A stretch of 64,000 bases of DNA from Rhodobacteraceae bacterium IMCC1909 (GTDB lineage Bacteria; Pseudomonadota; Alphaproteobacteria; Rhodobacterales; Rhodobacteraceae), in the NCBI GenBank assembly GCA_030704425.1, contig JAPDHM010000002.1:434001-498000 (forward strand), given 5' to 3'. The notes under the pieces were generated by a model, which was not told the origin of the DNA, did no database searches, and saw only the letters and a program-made list of their open reading frames with translations. Of this stretch, positions 56,154 to 63,969 are shown in pieces. How positions within the stretch are numbered: the first letter of the stretch is position 1; each line of letters begins with the position of its first letter. The position numbers and the translations under genes are program-made.

Positions 56154-57551
56154 TCAAGCAATAATGGTTACTGTGTCTGACGCTAAGGTTTCTAAAGATC
56201 CTCCACCATCTGTAAACGATACCTGTGCATAAATCTCGTCACCAATATCTGCTTGGTATACTTCAAATTGACTTTCAGTTGCTGTAGAAACTCCCCAGAT
56301 ACTTTGTAAAGCAGCGATGTCTATGTCCATAAACCACCCTTCTTCGCCCGTATTACTATATCCCATTAGAGTGTGAGTGTGAGGATCATCTGAAGTGGCG
56401 ACGGCTTGGTCAGTATCTGAGTAAAGTTCATCCCATGGGTGCTCTAACCCCAGCATATGTCCGACTTCGTGTATAAAGATTTCTTCCCAATCTTTTTTAC
56501 CCTCAGGGTGCTCTTGCCAATAAGTCGTCAGCAGATCCATGTCAGTTTCCAGATGTTTGGGGGAGGGTAGACCTGTCTGATAACTCATCATGAGAGCAGA
56601 ACCATATGGGCCTCCAAAACCAGAACTGCCTACTCCATCACCAAAACCAGAAAGAGCGTCCTTACCTGGCAAGGGAGAGATTATAACAAAAATATCAGCA
56701 TCGCTGATTTCAGTTACATATTCTATTTTTAAATCTATGAAGTTCTGTATTTTAGCGAATGTATTATTAATAATTTCTAAATGCCATGCCTCTGGTTCTA
56801 CGCTATACGATGTTGCTTCGCCTGGTTCTTTGTTAAAAGGGATCTCTTGTCCCCCAGAGGCTATCATTATTTTGAAAACTTTTTCGGGTCCAGCGACATC
56901 CATTCTATCTTGAATTTCACTATCACTCATTATCAAATGTTTTAATTCAACATTATTAACGGGATCATTTTTCCATGTTTGTAAATCGGTAATTTCCTCA
57001 CCATTGCGAAACCAAGTAAAATCAAAATTTCCCATGCCATCTATATCTGTAATTGTTGAGGCGTTAACAGATAGCTTTGCCCCAGCGCTGCTTCCCCCAC
57101 TTAGCACAAGACTGCCAGAAGCAGGATCATTGATGTTTTGCACAGCAGTAGAATCGAAGGATTTGAAAGTCTGGCTCTGTGTAGTGAATGTCCCATCTAA
57201 ATTGTCGTTAGTCGAAGTAAGGTTTACTACTACGTGAACTTGGCTTCCAACATCCTCTTGCAGTAGCTCGTATGTCTCAGGTTCAGTATCCACACGGTCA
57301 GCAACCAACACGTCATCACGATACCATTCGTAAGCTGCATTAACTGTATCAGAATTTTCTACTAAGTTACTCAAATCGAGAGATAATGAATTCCCTTGTG
57401 AGGATGTACCTATCAATGAGAAACTGGGGGTAATAACAGCAGAGGAGGTTGTTTCTCCACCGCCACCACAAGCCGCTAAGGCAAAACCGAATGGTGACAT
57501 CAACAAAGGTGTTTTCTTATTAAGTTTATTCTTGAGCTGCTTTGCCGTCAT
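56154..57551 (-). CDS. M10/serralysin-like lipoprotein metalloprotease
   Basis: 465 residues. Lipoprotein signal with lipobox ALAAC (C28). Two Ig/cadherin-like segments (~40-135 and ~145-190, TDIDGMGNFDFTWFRNG), a protease domain with zinc motif HEVGHMLGLEH (H361, E362, H365, H371) and Met-turn LMGYS (M396), and the serralysin-type DIAALQSIWG helix. The C-terminal tail (GDEIYAQVSFTDGGG) is a repeat type seen in large surface adhesins. Likely surface- or periplasm-anchored. ATG 57551 follows GGAG. Lone gene with an elaborate promoter, below. Confidence 0.88.
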   Translation of the reverse strand: MTAKQLKNKLNKKTPLLMSPFGFALAACGGGGETTSSAVITPSFSLIGTSSQGNSLSLDLSNLVENSDTVNAAYEWYRDDVLVADRVDTEPETYELLQEDVGSQVHVVVNLTSTNDNLDGTFTTQSQTFKSFDSTAVQNINDPASGSLVLSGGSSAGAKLSVNASTITDIDGMGNFDFTWFRNGEEITDLQTWKNDPVNNVELKHLIMSDSEIQDRMDVAGPEKVFKIMIASGGQEIPFNKEPGEATSYSVEPEAWHLEIINNTFAKIQNFIDLKIEYVTEISDADIFVIISPLPGKDALSGFGDGVGSSGFGGPYGSALMMSYQTGLPSPKHLETDMDLLTTYWQEHPEGKKDWEEIFIHEVGHMLGLEHPWDELYSDTDQAVATSDDPHTHTLMGYSNTGEEGWFMDIDIAALQSIWGVSTATESQFEVYQADIGDEIYAQVSFTDGGGSLETLASDTVTIIA

Positions 57552-57631
57552 GTCGATTCTCCATAAGAATAACGCTTAATTTGACATTTCATGCAGTGGT
57601 TCGCAAATAGTTTTTACCTACATAGGTTAAA

Positions 57632-57691
57632 ATTATAGGCTAACATTACAAACGTGATCACATTTTATGTTGCGGTTATTTGTGATCACAT
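57632..57691 (-). promoter_or_regulatory. Promoter and duplicated palindromic operator of the metalloprotease gene
   Basis: On the minus strand a TATAAT (57632-57637) lies 81 bases before the start codon. Two copies of the palindrome GTGATCAC sit at 57654-57661 and 57682-57689, 28 bases apart and extended to GTGATCACAT in both. The proximal copy overlaps the predicted -35 region, so a bound regulator should affect initiation. Confidence 0.6.
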
Positions 57692-57738
57692 AAAGAGTTC
57701 AAGCATAAATGGAATGACTTATCGAACCTTACATAGCG

Positions 57739-57987
57739 CTAATCTTCAACGTCCATCTTTGTATTAGCAGCACCCATTAGGGCATCGTAACTGCCGCCAC
57801 GATAAACTATGCGAAACTCAAATGTCTTCTGACCACAGGATGAACATCGTGCTTTGGCCCTTACGTGATCCACGGTAGTTTCACCACCGTAAAGCCCAAT
57901 CATATCTTGCACAGGTATCAGTGGAGAATGACCACAGGGACACTCAAACGATAAGTGGTTCATTGTGATATGCTGTAGCTGTGTCAT
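57739..57987 (-). CDS. Zinc-ribbon protein (intact paralogue)
   Basis: 82 residues with two Cys pairs: CPC near 16 and CSSC near 48 in AKARCSSCGQK. The first pair has one spacer residue instead of two. Between them is IGLYGGETTVDH, shared with the split copy at 54463-55203; the tail RIVYRGGSYDALMG also aligns. Probably binds nucleic acid or protein; the partner is unknown. Last gene of a resolvase operon (38 bases after the coiled-coil gene). Confidence 0.75.
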   Translation of the reverse strand: MTQLQHITMNHLSFECPCGHSPLIPVQDMIGLYGGETTVDHVRAKARCSSCGQKTFEFRIVYRGGSYDALMGAANTKMDVED

Positions 57988-58025
57988 TTGTTTCGTTGGC
58001 TCATCTCACAGCCTATTCGCTGCGT

Positions 58026-58247
58026 TCAACGCTCTAAGAACCTCTTCTTAAACGCTATAGCTAAGTATTCTTTCGATGCCCTGATGTAATCCTTATGGGC
58101 TTGCTCAGCTTTTTGGATTTGCTCTTGAGTAGCCTCATCAGCAGCAGACATCTCCACAGTTAACATCTGCCAGGCATCACGACTGCGCAGGTAACGGCGT
58201 TCCACTTCATCCGTGAGAACAGCGCATACTTCATCAATGTACTTCAT
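58026..58247 (-). CDS. Small helical/coiled-coil protein
   Basis: 73 residues, almost entirely helical and charged (VERRYLRSRDAWQMLTVEM; EATQEQIQKAEQAHKDYIRA). No recognised family. It starts seven bases after the resolvase stop and precedes the zinc-ribbon gene, so it is an accessory member of that operon. Confidence 0.65.
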   Translation of the reverse strand: MKYIDEVCAVLTDEVERRYLRSRDAWQMLTVEMSAADEATQEQIQKAEQAHKDYIRASKEYLAIAFKKRFLER

Positions 58248-58254
58248 GTTTTTC

Positions 58255-58818
58255 TTAAGCCCTCAACTCCCGAATAATGCGGTATAAACTTGTCTTACTT
58301 ATCTCCAAGTCTCGACAGATCTGCGCCTTACTGACACCTTTCTCCAAGGCAAGCTTCACCATATCAGTCTTCGCACGTGCTGTTGGCTTGCGCCCTTTGT
58401 ATTTACCCTCAGCCTTCGCTTTAGCAATACCCTCACGTTGACGCTCAAGCATCATCTCCCTCTCAAACTGTGCGACTGAGGACATCACATTTAGTATGAG
58501 CTTTCCTGTTGGGTTGGACGTATCAACCGCTGTGCCACCCATGTCTAAGATTACGAGTGATGCACCCGCTGAGTTAATGCGCTCAATAATCTGACCAAGG
58601 TGTTGAACGGAACGAGCAAGTCTGTCCAGTTTTGTCACAACCAGCTTATCATCAGAACGTAACATGACCAGCGCAGCTTCCAGTTGCTCACGCTCTGCCA
58701 CAGATGAGACCTGCTCTTTAAAGACACGTTCACAACCATACTCTTCTAAGTCACGTATTTGCGCCTCAAGGCCAGCAATCTGCTCAAGTGTTGATGTTCT
58801 AGCTAACCCAATAAGCAT
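58255..58818 (-). CDS. Serine recombinase (resolvase/invertase)
   Basis: 187 residues. Catalytic domain: R7 and S9 in LARTSTLEQ, RLARS near 71 and the long E-helix with QFEREMMLERQREGIAKAK; C-terminal helix-turn-helix GVSKAQICRDLEISKTSLYRI. Size and HTH fit Tn3-type resolvases or invertases. Repeats upstream (58829-58933) may be its sites. It heads an operon with two small genes. No transposase is nearby. Confidence 0.92.
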   Translation of the reverse strand: MLIGLARTSTLEQIAGLEAQIRDLEEYGCERVFKEQVSSVAEREQLEAALVMLRSDDKLVVTKLDRLARSVQHLGQIIERINSAGASLVILDMGGTAVDTSNPTGKLILNVMSSVAQFEREMMLERQREGIAKAKAEGKYKGRKPTARAKTDMVKLALEKGVSKAQICRDLEISKTSLYRIIRELRA

Positions 58819-58828
58819 AGGTATTCTC

Positions 58829-58933
58829 CCAATAGAGTTATAGACTATGTGGTAAATAGTACCATAAATACCTAATGTAAACCCTATTGGTACTATTTCA
58901 CTTTAGACCGCTAGAGCAAGGTCTATTGGTACT
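58829..58933. promoter_or_regulatory. Repeated boxes upstream of the resolvase gene
   Basis: CTATTGGTACT occurs twice in direct orientation (58884-58894 and 58923-58933, 39 bases apart). AAATAGTACC (58854-58863) and GGTACTATTT (58889-58898) form a perfect 10-bp inverted repeat, and CCAATAG at 58829-58835 is a further inverted partial copy. The set looks like a res/crossover or autoregulatory site. Confidence 0.55.
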
Positions 58934-58989
58934 GGCATTCGCTTTGAGCGACACCTAACAAAGCAATCCACTCAGTCGTTGACTAAGGT

Positions 58990-59196
58990 ATGACAGATGA
59001 AGAACGCAAAAACCTGATAGCAACGTGGGGCGATAGGGCTCTACGTGATAAGTTTGAGGTCAACCCCTATAGCCTGACGCAAGAAGAGCTTGAGGCATTG
59101 CAGAGCTATGACGAGTTGGAGGTCAAGATTGAACGCTTGGTTAAAGATGTTCTCGTCCAGAAGGCTTTGAACAACAGCTTCCGATACAAGCTATAA
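58990..59196 (+). CDS. Small charged hypothetical protein
   Basis: 68 residues, helical, starting MTDEERKNLIATWGDRALRD and ending in a Lys-rich helix. Not recognised. Divergent from the resolvase operon, with the repeat boxes between them, so the same boxes may affect both. Confidence 0.55.
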   Translation: MTDEERKNLIATWGDRALRDKFEVNPYSLTQEELEALQSYDELEVKIERLVKDVLVQKALNNSFRYKL

Positions 59197-59309
59197 CTCA
59201 TGCATACCCCCATGCAGGCTGCTATGGCGGGTGGGGGGTATATGTATATCTGCTCTTACACAGATGCTGTCTCTACTAGGGAGAGCTTGAAAGTAACCAC
59301 ACAGCAAAA

Positions 59310-59332
59310 AGGCCCCAACAAAAGTGGGGCCT
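59310..59332 (-). terminator. Rho-independent terminator of the 59355 gene
   Basis: AGGCCCCA and TGGGGCCT (59310-59332) form an eight-bp stem; on the minus strand it is followed by five T residues. It lies 22 bases after the exported-peptide gene. Confidence 0.85.
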
Positions 59333-59354
59333 CATTAGTTAGGCATAGATAAGC

Positions 59355-59516
59355 TTATGCGCTTGTGTCTACACACTGCTTTGCTTCTGCGTCCCAAGCT
59401 TGGCCTGTTGTGCAAGACATTGAGGCTTCTTGTTCACCGTGCATCCCGCATCCATCGGCAAGAGCAAATGGAGCAGAGAGAACCAAAGCGAACAGTGATG
59501 CTGTAATCGTTTTCAT
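59355..59516 (-). CDS. Small exported Cys-containing protein
   Basis: 53 residues. Signal MKTITASLFALVLSAPFALA, mature part DGCGMHGEQEASMSCTTGQAWDAEAKQCV split by three Cys. The C-terminal CTTGQAWDAEAKQC resembles the chitin-binding-type pattern often seen in Roseobacter small proteins. ATG 59516 follows AAGGAGA; an in-frame start at 59612 would add 32 residues before the signal. Confidence 0.75.
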   Translation of the reverse strand: MKTITASLFALVLSAPFALADGCGMHGEQEASMSCTTGQAWDAEAKQCVDTSA

Positions 59517-59752
59517 AGTTGTCTCCTTCTGGTTGTGACGAGTATGTATTGCTGACAGCATTGCAAACAAGAAACATATTGTCACAGCTACAAACAAAAG
59601 AGGCTGAGCCACTACAGCCCAGCCTTAAGGTTTTTACAGTAAGTCAGGAGAAGAACTGTTACTCTCTTTACGCTGCAGCTGAGCAGGTGGATCACTTTCA
59701 TCTGTCACATTAATACTTCACATCAAGAACAAGCTTTGCTTAACTCAAAAAC

Positions 59753-60280
59753 ATGTGGAGAATAACCGCTCTAATTTTGTGTTTAGCTCTTAACAGTCAA
59801 GTAAGTGCTGAGATAATAGAAATCCATTCTCTAGATGAGATGGATGACCAAAGAGGTTTCTGTATAGACGTGCGAGGTCACAAATCTAAAGCAAAAATTA
59901 ATTCAGGACTTCAAGCACATACCTGTTACTCTTACCAAGGCAGTATTGCCGTTGATCAGGGTTTTGACTCTCTAGAGCTGAATGAAAACAAATTTTATTT
60001 GCCCTCCTTTGATGTTTGTATGGAAGCAGCTTCAAATACTCCGTCAGCAACTTTGCTATTAAGCAGATGCGAGGATGAGATCCTTCAAGAATTTAATTGG
60101 GGCAGCAACGGTAGAATTTATCCTCTTAGTAATAAGGAATTATGCCTCACTATTGCACAAGGAAAATCTAGGAAAGGTGGAGGTGGATCGCCAGTACATC
60201 TTATAAGGAACCTCTCACTGGAATTTTGCAGTGATACCCTTCAATCATTTCAAATGTGGGGTGCAAGAAGTGAACTCTAG
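59753..60280 (+). CDS. Exported ricin-B-lectin-like protein
   Basis: 175 residues, signal peptide MWRITALILCLALNSQVSA, six Cys. The repeated pattern CIDVRG...NKFYLPSFDVC and ILQEFNWGSNGRIYPLSNKELCL follows the Q-x-F/W motif of beta-trefoil (ricin B) lectins. It may bind carbohydrate outside the cell. No ribosome-binding site is obvious. Isolated gene on the plus strand. Confidence 0.68.
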   Translation: MWRITALILCLALNSQVSAEIIEIHSLDEMDDQRGFCIDVRGHKSKAKINSGLQAHTCYSYQGSIAVDQGFDSLELNENKFYLPSFDVCMEAASNTPSATLLLSRCEDEILQEFNWGSNGRIYPLSNKELCLTIAQGKSRKGGGGSPVHLIRNLSLEFCSDTLQSFQMWGARSEL

Positions 60281-60651
60281 GGTGGTCATCTTAGTTTGAT
60301 GCTAAAAACTTCATAGCCAATTACAGTCAAATTTGCATTTATTGGCGCTAGTAAATTTGCTTCACTATGGTGTGAACCGCAATAGTTTTGGTGTGGTCTG
60401 TAGCCACATTTGAGCCAAACCCTCATCAGAGCGCTTAGAAGAGTGATACCCCTCTACAGACAAACCTAAAATTGCTACCCTGCTATACTGGGCGCAACAA
60501 TCACATAAAATTTAGCCAACAACGCAGCAGCTATAATGATCAGGCACACTTGTGTTGTTCGGTTGTGCATGGGCGAAGTTTCACACATGCAAACGCTCAG
60601 CCAAAAGAGCAGAAAGTTTCTGGGTCATAAAGCTTTTGCTAGATTGCCAGT
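60281..60651. other. Gene-free island spacer
   Basis: AT-rich stretch in which I see no gene, RNA or clear repeat. Confidence 0.5.
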
Positions 60652-60879
60652 CTATGCGTTAAGATAGCCGACTAGCAGCGAAACAAACGCCCCAATGTGG
60701 ACTACCATTATCGCTTTGTCTTTCCACATAAATCCAACAGCAAACCAGAGAAAGATGCCGATAAAGAAGAAAAAGATATTGTACGGGACAAGGTTCATAC
60801 CAGTCATTCCGTAACCAATAAGTTGGATCACGGTAGCCAACCATTTTACTGCATCGACAGTCAGCATTGTGTTTGTCAT
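60652..60879 (-). CDS. Small three-helix membrane protein
   Basis: 75 residues, three hydrophobic segments (VKWLATVIQLIGYGMTG, PYNIFFFFIGIFLWFAVGFMW, IMVVHIGAFVSLLVGYL). Similar small proteins occur in marine phages and Rhodobacteraceae; the role is unknown and a holin-like function is only a guess from the lysis remnants upstream. Confidence 0.62.
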   Translation of the reverse strand: MTNTMLTVDAVKWLATVIQLIGYGMTGMNLVPYNIFFFFIGIFLWFAVGFMWKDKAIMVVHIGAFVSLLVGYLNA

Positions 60880-60928
60880 CGCCTCAACCCTTGCATGAAC
60901 TCATGTTCAGGCCGCCTAACTGTAAACC

Positions 60929-61132
60929 TTAAACAATACTACCCCAGCGCCTAACCAAACTATCATACTCAGTGTGATAACTCAGATGCCGCCACTTGGG
61001 TGAGCGCCACCGTTGGTAGATGTACTGAATATCGTCACAGCAGCGGATGATGCGATATCTGCCGCACTCTGATAGCCACAGATACGGGTAATGCTCGTGA
61101 TGCTCTGGGAGGGTTATGACTTGATGCTTCAC
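60929..61132 (-). CDS. Small phage-type hypothetical protein
   Basis: 67 residues beginning at GTG 61132, whose codon overlaps the TGA of the glucosaminidase fragment (GTGA), a coupled arrangement typical of phage lysis or tail modules. Aromatic and His-rich (HHEHYPYLWLSECGRYRI). No recognised domain. Confidence 0.55.
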   Translation of the reverse strand: MKHQVITLPEHHEHYPYLWLSECGRYRIIRCCDDIQYIYQRWRSPKWRHLSYHTEYDSLVRRWGSIV

Positions 61133-61284
61133 CCTTGGCCCTCCTCGTCTGGCAAGCCCTTCATAATGTTCTTGAGCTTCTGCGAGTACATGGGGTCAGT
61201 CGCATATCCTGAGCTTTGCAAGGCTGACAGTTGTGCGTCCTCGTTCTCAGCACCTGCACGGAGGAAATGTACCACCACCTGCTT
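61129..61284 (-). pseudogene. C-terminal fragment of a FlgJ/glucosaminidase-type endolysin
   Basis: A frame running into the stop at 61129 reads QVVVHFLRAGAENEDAQLSA, then LQSSGYATDPMYSQKLKNIM. The latter is the typical C-terminal motif of mannosyl-glycoprotein endo-beta-N-acetylglucosaminidases (GYATDP-x-Y-x-x-KL). Everything upstream is replaced by the EamA gene near 61284-61300, so only the end of a prophage endolysin survives. Confidence 0.65.
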
Positions 61285-62222
61285 TAGGTAGAGGTCCTTC
61301 GAAAGACGAAGGAAAATAATCGTCCATCTGTCACAGCAAAGCCCAATCCGATGATGGCAAAACCAATCGACGCTTCAAGTTTCATTCCTTCGCCAAGGAA
61401 CAAAACACCAAGTCCAACTGCGAATGGTGGAATGAGCAAGGTGACCAGTAAAAGGTTGGCAGCTCCAGTTCGTGCTAAAATTGCAAAGTAGAGCACATAG
61501 GCAAGTGCGGTCGACAAAGAAGCCATACCGATCAGAGCGCCCCAGACGCCTTTAGAGAGTTCAAGATTTGGCGGGCCGTCAAACATAAAGACAATTGGGA
61601 TCATCAACACTGTGCTACCGATCAACATACCAAAGGCGTTCATGAATGGTGGCTGACCAGTAAGCGCCGTTTTCCCCCACACACCGGCAAATGCATAAGA
61701 GAGAGTTGCACCAAGTATGGCAAGTTGAGCAAGATTGCTCAGGTTAAAGTCGGTCAACGCGCGAGGCCCCATGATGAAGGCCACCCCAGCAAGGCCTAAA
61801 GCAGCACCAATTAGTTTCTTGGCCGTTAAAGCCTCATCGCGAAGCAGCAAACCAGCAACAGCCGCTGCAAACATAGCAGTCGTCCCGTTCAGAATGGACG
61901 CCAGCCCACTCTCAATCTGTGTCTGTCCCCAGAATATTAGCGAGAACGGAATGGCGTTGTTAAGCGCACCCATCACTAGGTAGGCTCCCCAAATTTTCGG
62001 CGAACGAGGAATATAAATTCCTTTGAGGAGGACAATCAACGCCAATATTGGCAAAGCCCACAATACCCGGTGTAGAGTTATGGTGAGCGGCGGAATTTCA
62101 CGCAAAGCAATTTCCCCGAAGAAAAACGAACCACCCCAAACGGCTGCGAGCATCAACAGCATGATCATCGAGTTTAAATCCAAGGTCAGCGCGGCGGATT
62201 TGGTCATGTCGAATGGATCCAA
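61284..62222 (-). CDS. EamA-type drug/metabolite transporter
   Basis: 312 residues, ten hydrophobic segments in two EamA repeats (MLLMLAAVWGGSFFFGEIAL; PIVLM-like second half with GFAIIGLGFAVTDGR). Exporter of unknown substrate. Start 62222 or 62207. Its last codons (FRRTST) overlap DNA that also reads in frame with the endolysin fragment, so its C-terminus may have been altered at the junction. Composition is less AT-rich than its neighbours. Confidence 0.86.
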   Translation of the reverse strand: MDPFDMTKSAALTLDLNSMIMLLMLAAVWGGSFFFGEIALREIPPLTITLHRVLWALPILALIVLLKGIYIPRSPKIWGAYLVMGALNNAIPFSLIFWGQTQIESGLASILNGTTAMFAAAVAGLLLRDEALTAKKLIGAALGLAGVAFIMGPRALTDFNLSNLAQLAILGATLSYAFAGVWGKTALTGQPPFMNAFGMLIGSTVLMIPIVFMFDGPPNLELSKGVWGALIGMASLSTALAYVLYFAILARTGAANLLLVTLLIPPFAVGLGVLFLGEGMKLEASIGFAIIGLGFAVTDGRLFSFVFRRTST

Positions 62223-62544
62223 TTATTCTAATTGTTGTTTTTCGTACCCTAGCAGGACTACGTAAGTCGACCCAATTCATTAGGATATGGTCAAACCAAA
62301 CTTTATTCACGTACAAGAGATAGGGCCTTTAAGCCAGACCTTGGCGCAATCGCAACTAATTGGTGTTTTGGCCGCATAGAAAACCTAGGACACTGACTCC
62401 GTGAACGTCCAGTTTTGGGAGCGAGCCACAAATTATCACTCGGATCTGGTACATAAATCGGGACCGCTTTCGGGACCGCTTTTTAATTTAAAATAAAAAT
62501 TAAGTAACTGTAATTAAATCAAATTATGGAAAGTTCGACGTCCC
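62223..62544. other. Gene-free right end of the island with a tandem repeat
   Basis: No gene is seen. At 62459-62482 the 12-base unit CGGGACCGCTTT is repeated exactly, 63 bases inside the right att repeat. A short tandem repeat at this place could be arm-type integrase or excisionase sites. Confidence 0.45.
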
Positions 62545-62559
62545 CTTCTGGGCACCAAT
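62545..62559 (+). repeat. Right attachment repeat of the island
   Basis: CTTCTGGGCACCAAT, identical to 51307-51321. Upstream GTTCGA (62533-62538) also mirrors the tRNA T-arm, with one extra base between, so more than the core was duplicated. Confidence 0.9.
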
Positions 62560-62618
62560 AAATAATTCAAAGCATTGTAATACCTCACTAATTAGACTCA
62601 GTAAGTGAGCCGTAGACC

Positions 62619-62819
62619 ATGCTGGCAACCAAATCTAATAGCTACACGTTCCAAAAGGATGGAATCTGGTATTTCTCCCGTAGAGTTCCTGCTGATTTAC
62701 GTCGGCATTATTGGACGGGCAGGATTGCTTATTCTTTGAGGACTAAGTCCATTAGGGATGCTCGTGTTAGGGCAATGAGTGATGCTGCTAAGTTAGACAG
62801 GCATATCGCTGGGATCTAA
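62619..62819 (+). pseudogene. N-terminal stub of a second tyrosine integrase
   Basis: 66 residues that start 60 bases behind the right att repeat: YFSRRVPADLRRHYWTGRI is the DUF6538-type N-terminus of phage integrases. The core-binding and catalytic domains are missing; the frame ends where the HxlR gene's 3' end overlaps by 27 bases. It marks a second element that used the same tRNA target. Confidence 0.82.
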
Positions 62820-63275
62820 GTGCAAAGATCGCAAACGATCGGTTAACTCTTTTGAATACTGAGATTGGGGGCGTTCCATACCCGATGGAAGTGCGATTGG
62901 CTCCTTAGATGGCGAAGTATGTGTCAGCGCCCAAGCTGACATGTCCACTAAAATCGGTACAAGATCTATTGCAGCGAGGCTTAAACAATAGATCTTTCGT
63001 TGTGAATGCGCAGAATCATCCTTGAAGTATAACAATCCAATGTCAGTCAACCGTTTTAAACGGCCAGCTAACACACCACTAGAAATCCTTTCGTTATTAT
63101 TTGCTAAAATTGATCGAAAGGTTCTTTGATTGCATATGGCAATATCACGCAGCACAATTATCGACCAATGGTCAGCAATCACTGCGGCGCATGTTGAAAT
63201 TGGACAATAGTTTTGCGCTTTTGAAGTAATATTGGATCTATTTGAAGTAATATTGGATCTAATAGTTTGGTTCAT
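62793..63275 (-). CDS. HxlR-family transcriptional regulator
   Basis: 160 residues. HxlR winged helix with the conserved Cys (CPISTCAAVIADHWSIIVLRD), the recognition region ISSGVLAGRLKRLTDIGLL, and a C-terminal extension. Residues ~5-18 contain a duplicated SNITS(N/K)R unit from a 21-bp tandem repeat. The last nine codons overlap the integrase stub, so the C-terminus may be recent. Divergent from the exported protein at 63446, its likely target. Confidence 0.83.
   Translation of the reverse strand: MNQTIRSNITSNRSNITSKAQNYCPISTCAAVIADHWSIIVLRDIAICNQRTFRSILANNNERISSGVLAGRLKRLTDIGLLYFKDDSAHSQRKIYCLSLAAIDLVPILVDMSAWALTHTSPSKEPIALPSGMERPQSQYSKELTDRLRSLHLDPSDMPV
63220..63261. repeat. Perfect 21-bp tandem repeat inside the HxlR gene
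   Basis: TTTGAAGTAATATTGGATCT plus A occurs twice back to back (63220-63240, 63241-63261), inside the first codons of the regulator. It adds seven residues without shifting the frame. Confidence 0.9.
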
Positions 63276-63445
63276 TTTTTGCCTTCCAAATAATCATTAT
63301 TGTCAAAGTTGATGTAATATCCTCCTAAACCATACGAAATTCAAGAGCGGTTTAAGGCTTATTGTAGTTATTATTTTTGATGTGTTTCTTATTTTACTAG
63401 CCAGATGAATGTCTGGCTGAACAATCTAACTTAAGGAACAACTTC

Positions 63446-63913
63446 ATGAAAAACATCATTTTGGCAGCAGCCATTTCACTACTTCCAGTTACAGCTTTCG
63501 CTGGTGGTCACTTAAAAGTTTGGAACATGGCAGGCTTAGCGAACGCACCGTCGTCTTCTAAGATGATGGAAGGCACAACTGGATCGATTATGATCAACAG
63601 TACAACCGATTTATGGGATTGGTCAGAAGCGCCTGAAGGCTTTCCAACACTCGTAACTGCAGAATGTAATCAATCAATTGCACTGACGGCTGAAGGCGCT
63701 CCGTTCGGAGGCGTGGGCGTTTGTAGTATGATGGACCCCGATGGCGATTTGGCCATTTATTTTGGCGAGATCACTCCACAACTTGAGTACGTGGGTTCAC
63801 TAACCGCTGGCAGTGGTAAGTATGAGGCATATGTCGGCCAGAAATTTGTTGGGACTGTAACAGGCATGCTGAGTACAGGTCAGCAAATGTACCACGTAGT
63901 CGCTGCAGATTGA
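63446..63913 (+). CDS. Exported protein of unknown function
   Basis: 155 residues: signal MKNIILAAAISLLPVTAFA, then a beta-rich mature domain (GHLKVWNMAGLANA; GYFGEI-like strands; GKFVGTVTGM end) with two Cys. AAGGA precedes the ATG. Not recognised, though the barrel-like strand pattern could suit a small secreted binding protein. Divergent from the HxlR gene and 56 bases before the next start. Confidence 0.7.
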   Translation: MKNIILAAAISLLPVTAFAGGHLKVWNMAGLANAPSSSKMMEGTTGSIMINSTTDLWDWSEAPEGFPTLVTAECNQSIALTAEGAPFGGVGVCSMMDPDGDLAIYFGEITPQLEYVGSLTAGSGKYEAYVGQKFVGTVTGMLSTGQQMYHVVAAD

Positions 63914-63969
63914 GATCAAACAAAAACTTGTGGACTGTATTACATCCCAAAAAATAAAGGAAATCCATC

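Larger units (their letters stand above)
51307..62559 (+). mobile_element. 11.25-kb genomic island in tRNA-Leu(CAG)
   Basis: Bounded by 15-bp direct repeats, with an integrase reading away from the tRNA at the left end and clearly AT-richer DNA throughout. Cargo: integrase, two palm-domain polymerase-like genes, a split and an intact zinc-ribbon gene, a serine resolvase operon, an M10-type lipoprotein protease, small exported proteins, a lectin-like protein, phage-type membrane and lysis remnants, and an EamA transporter. The paired paralogues point to fusion of related elements. Confidence 0.87.
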
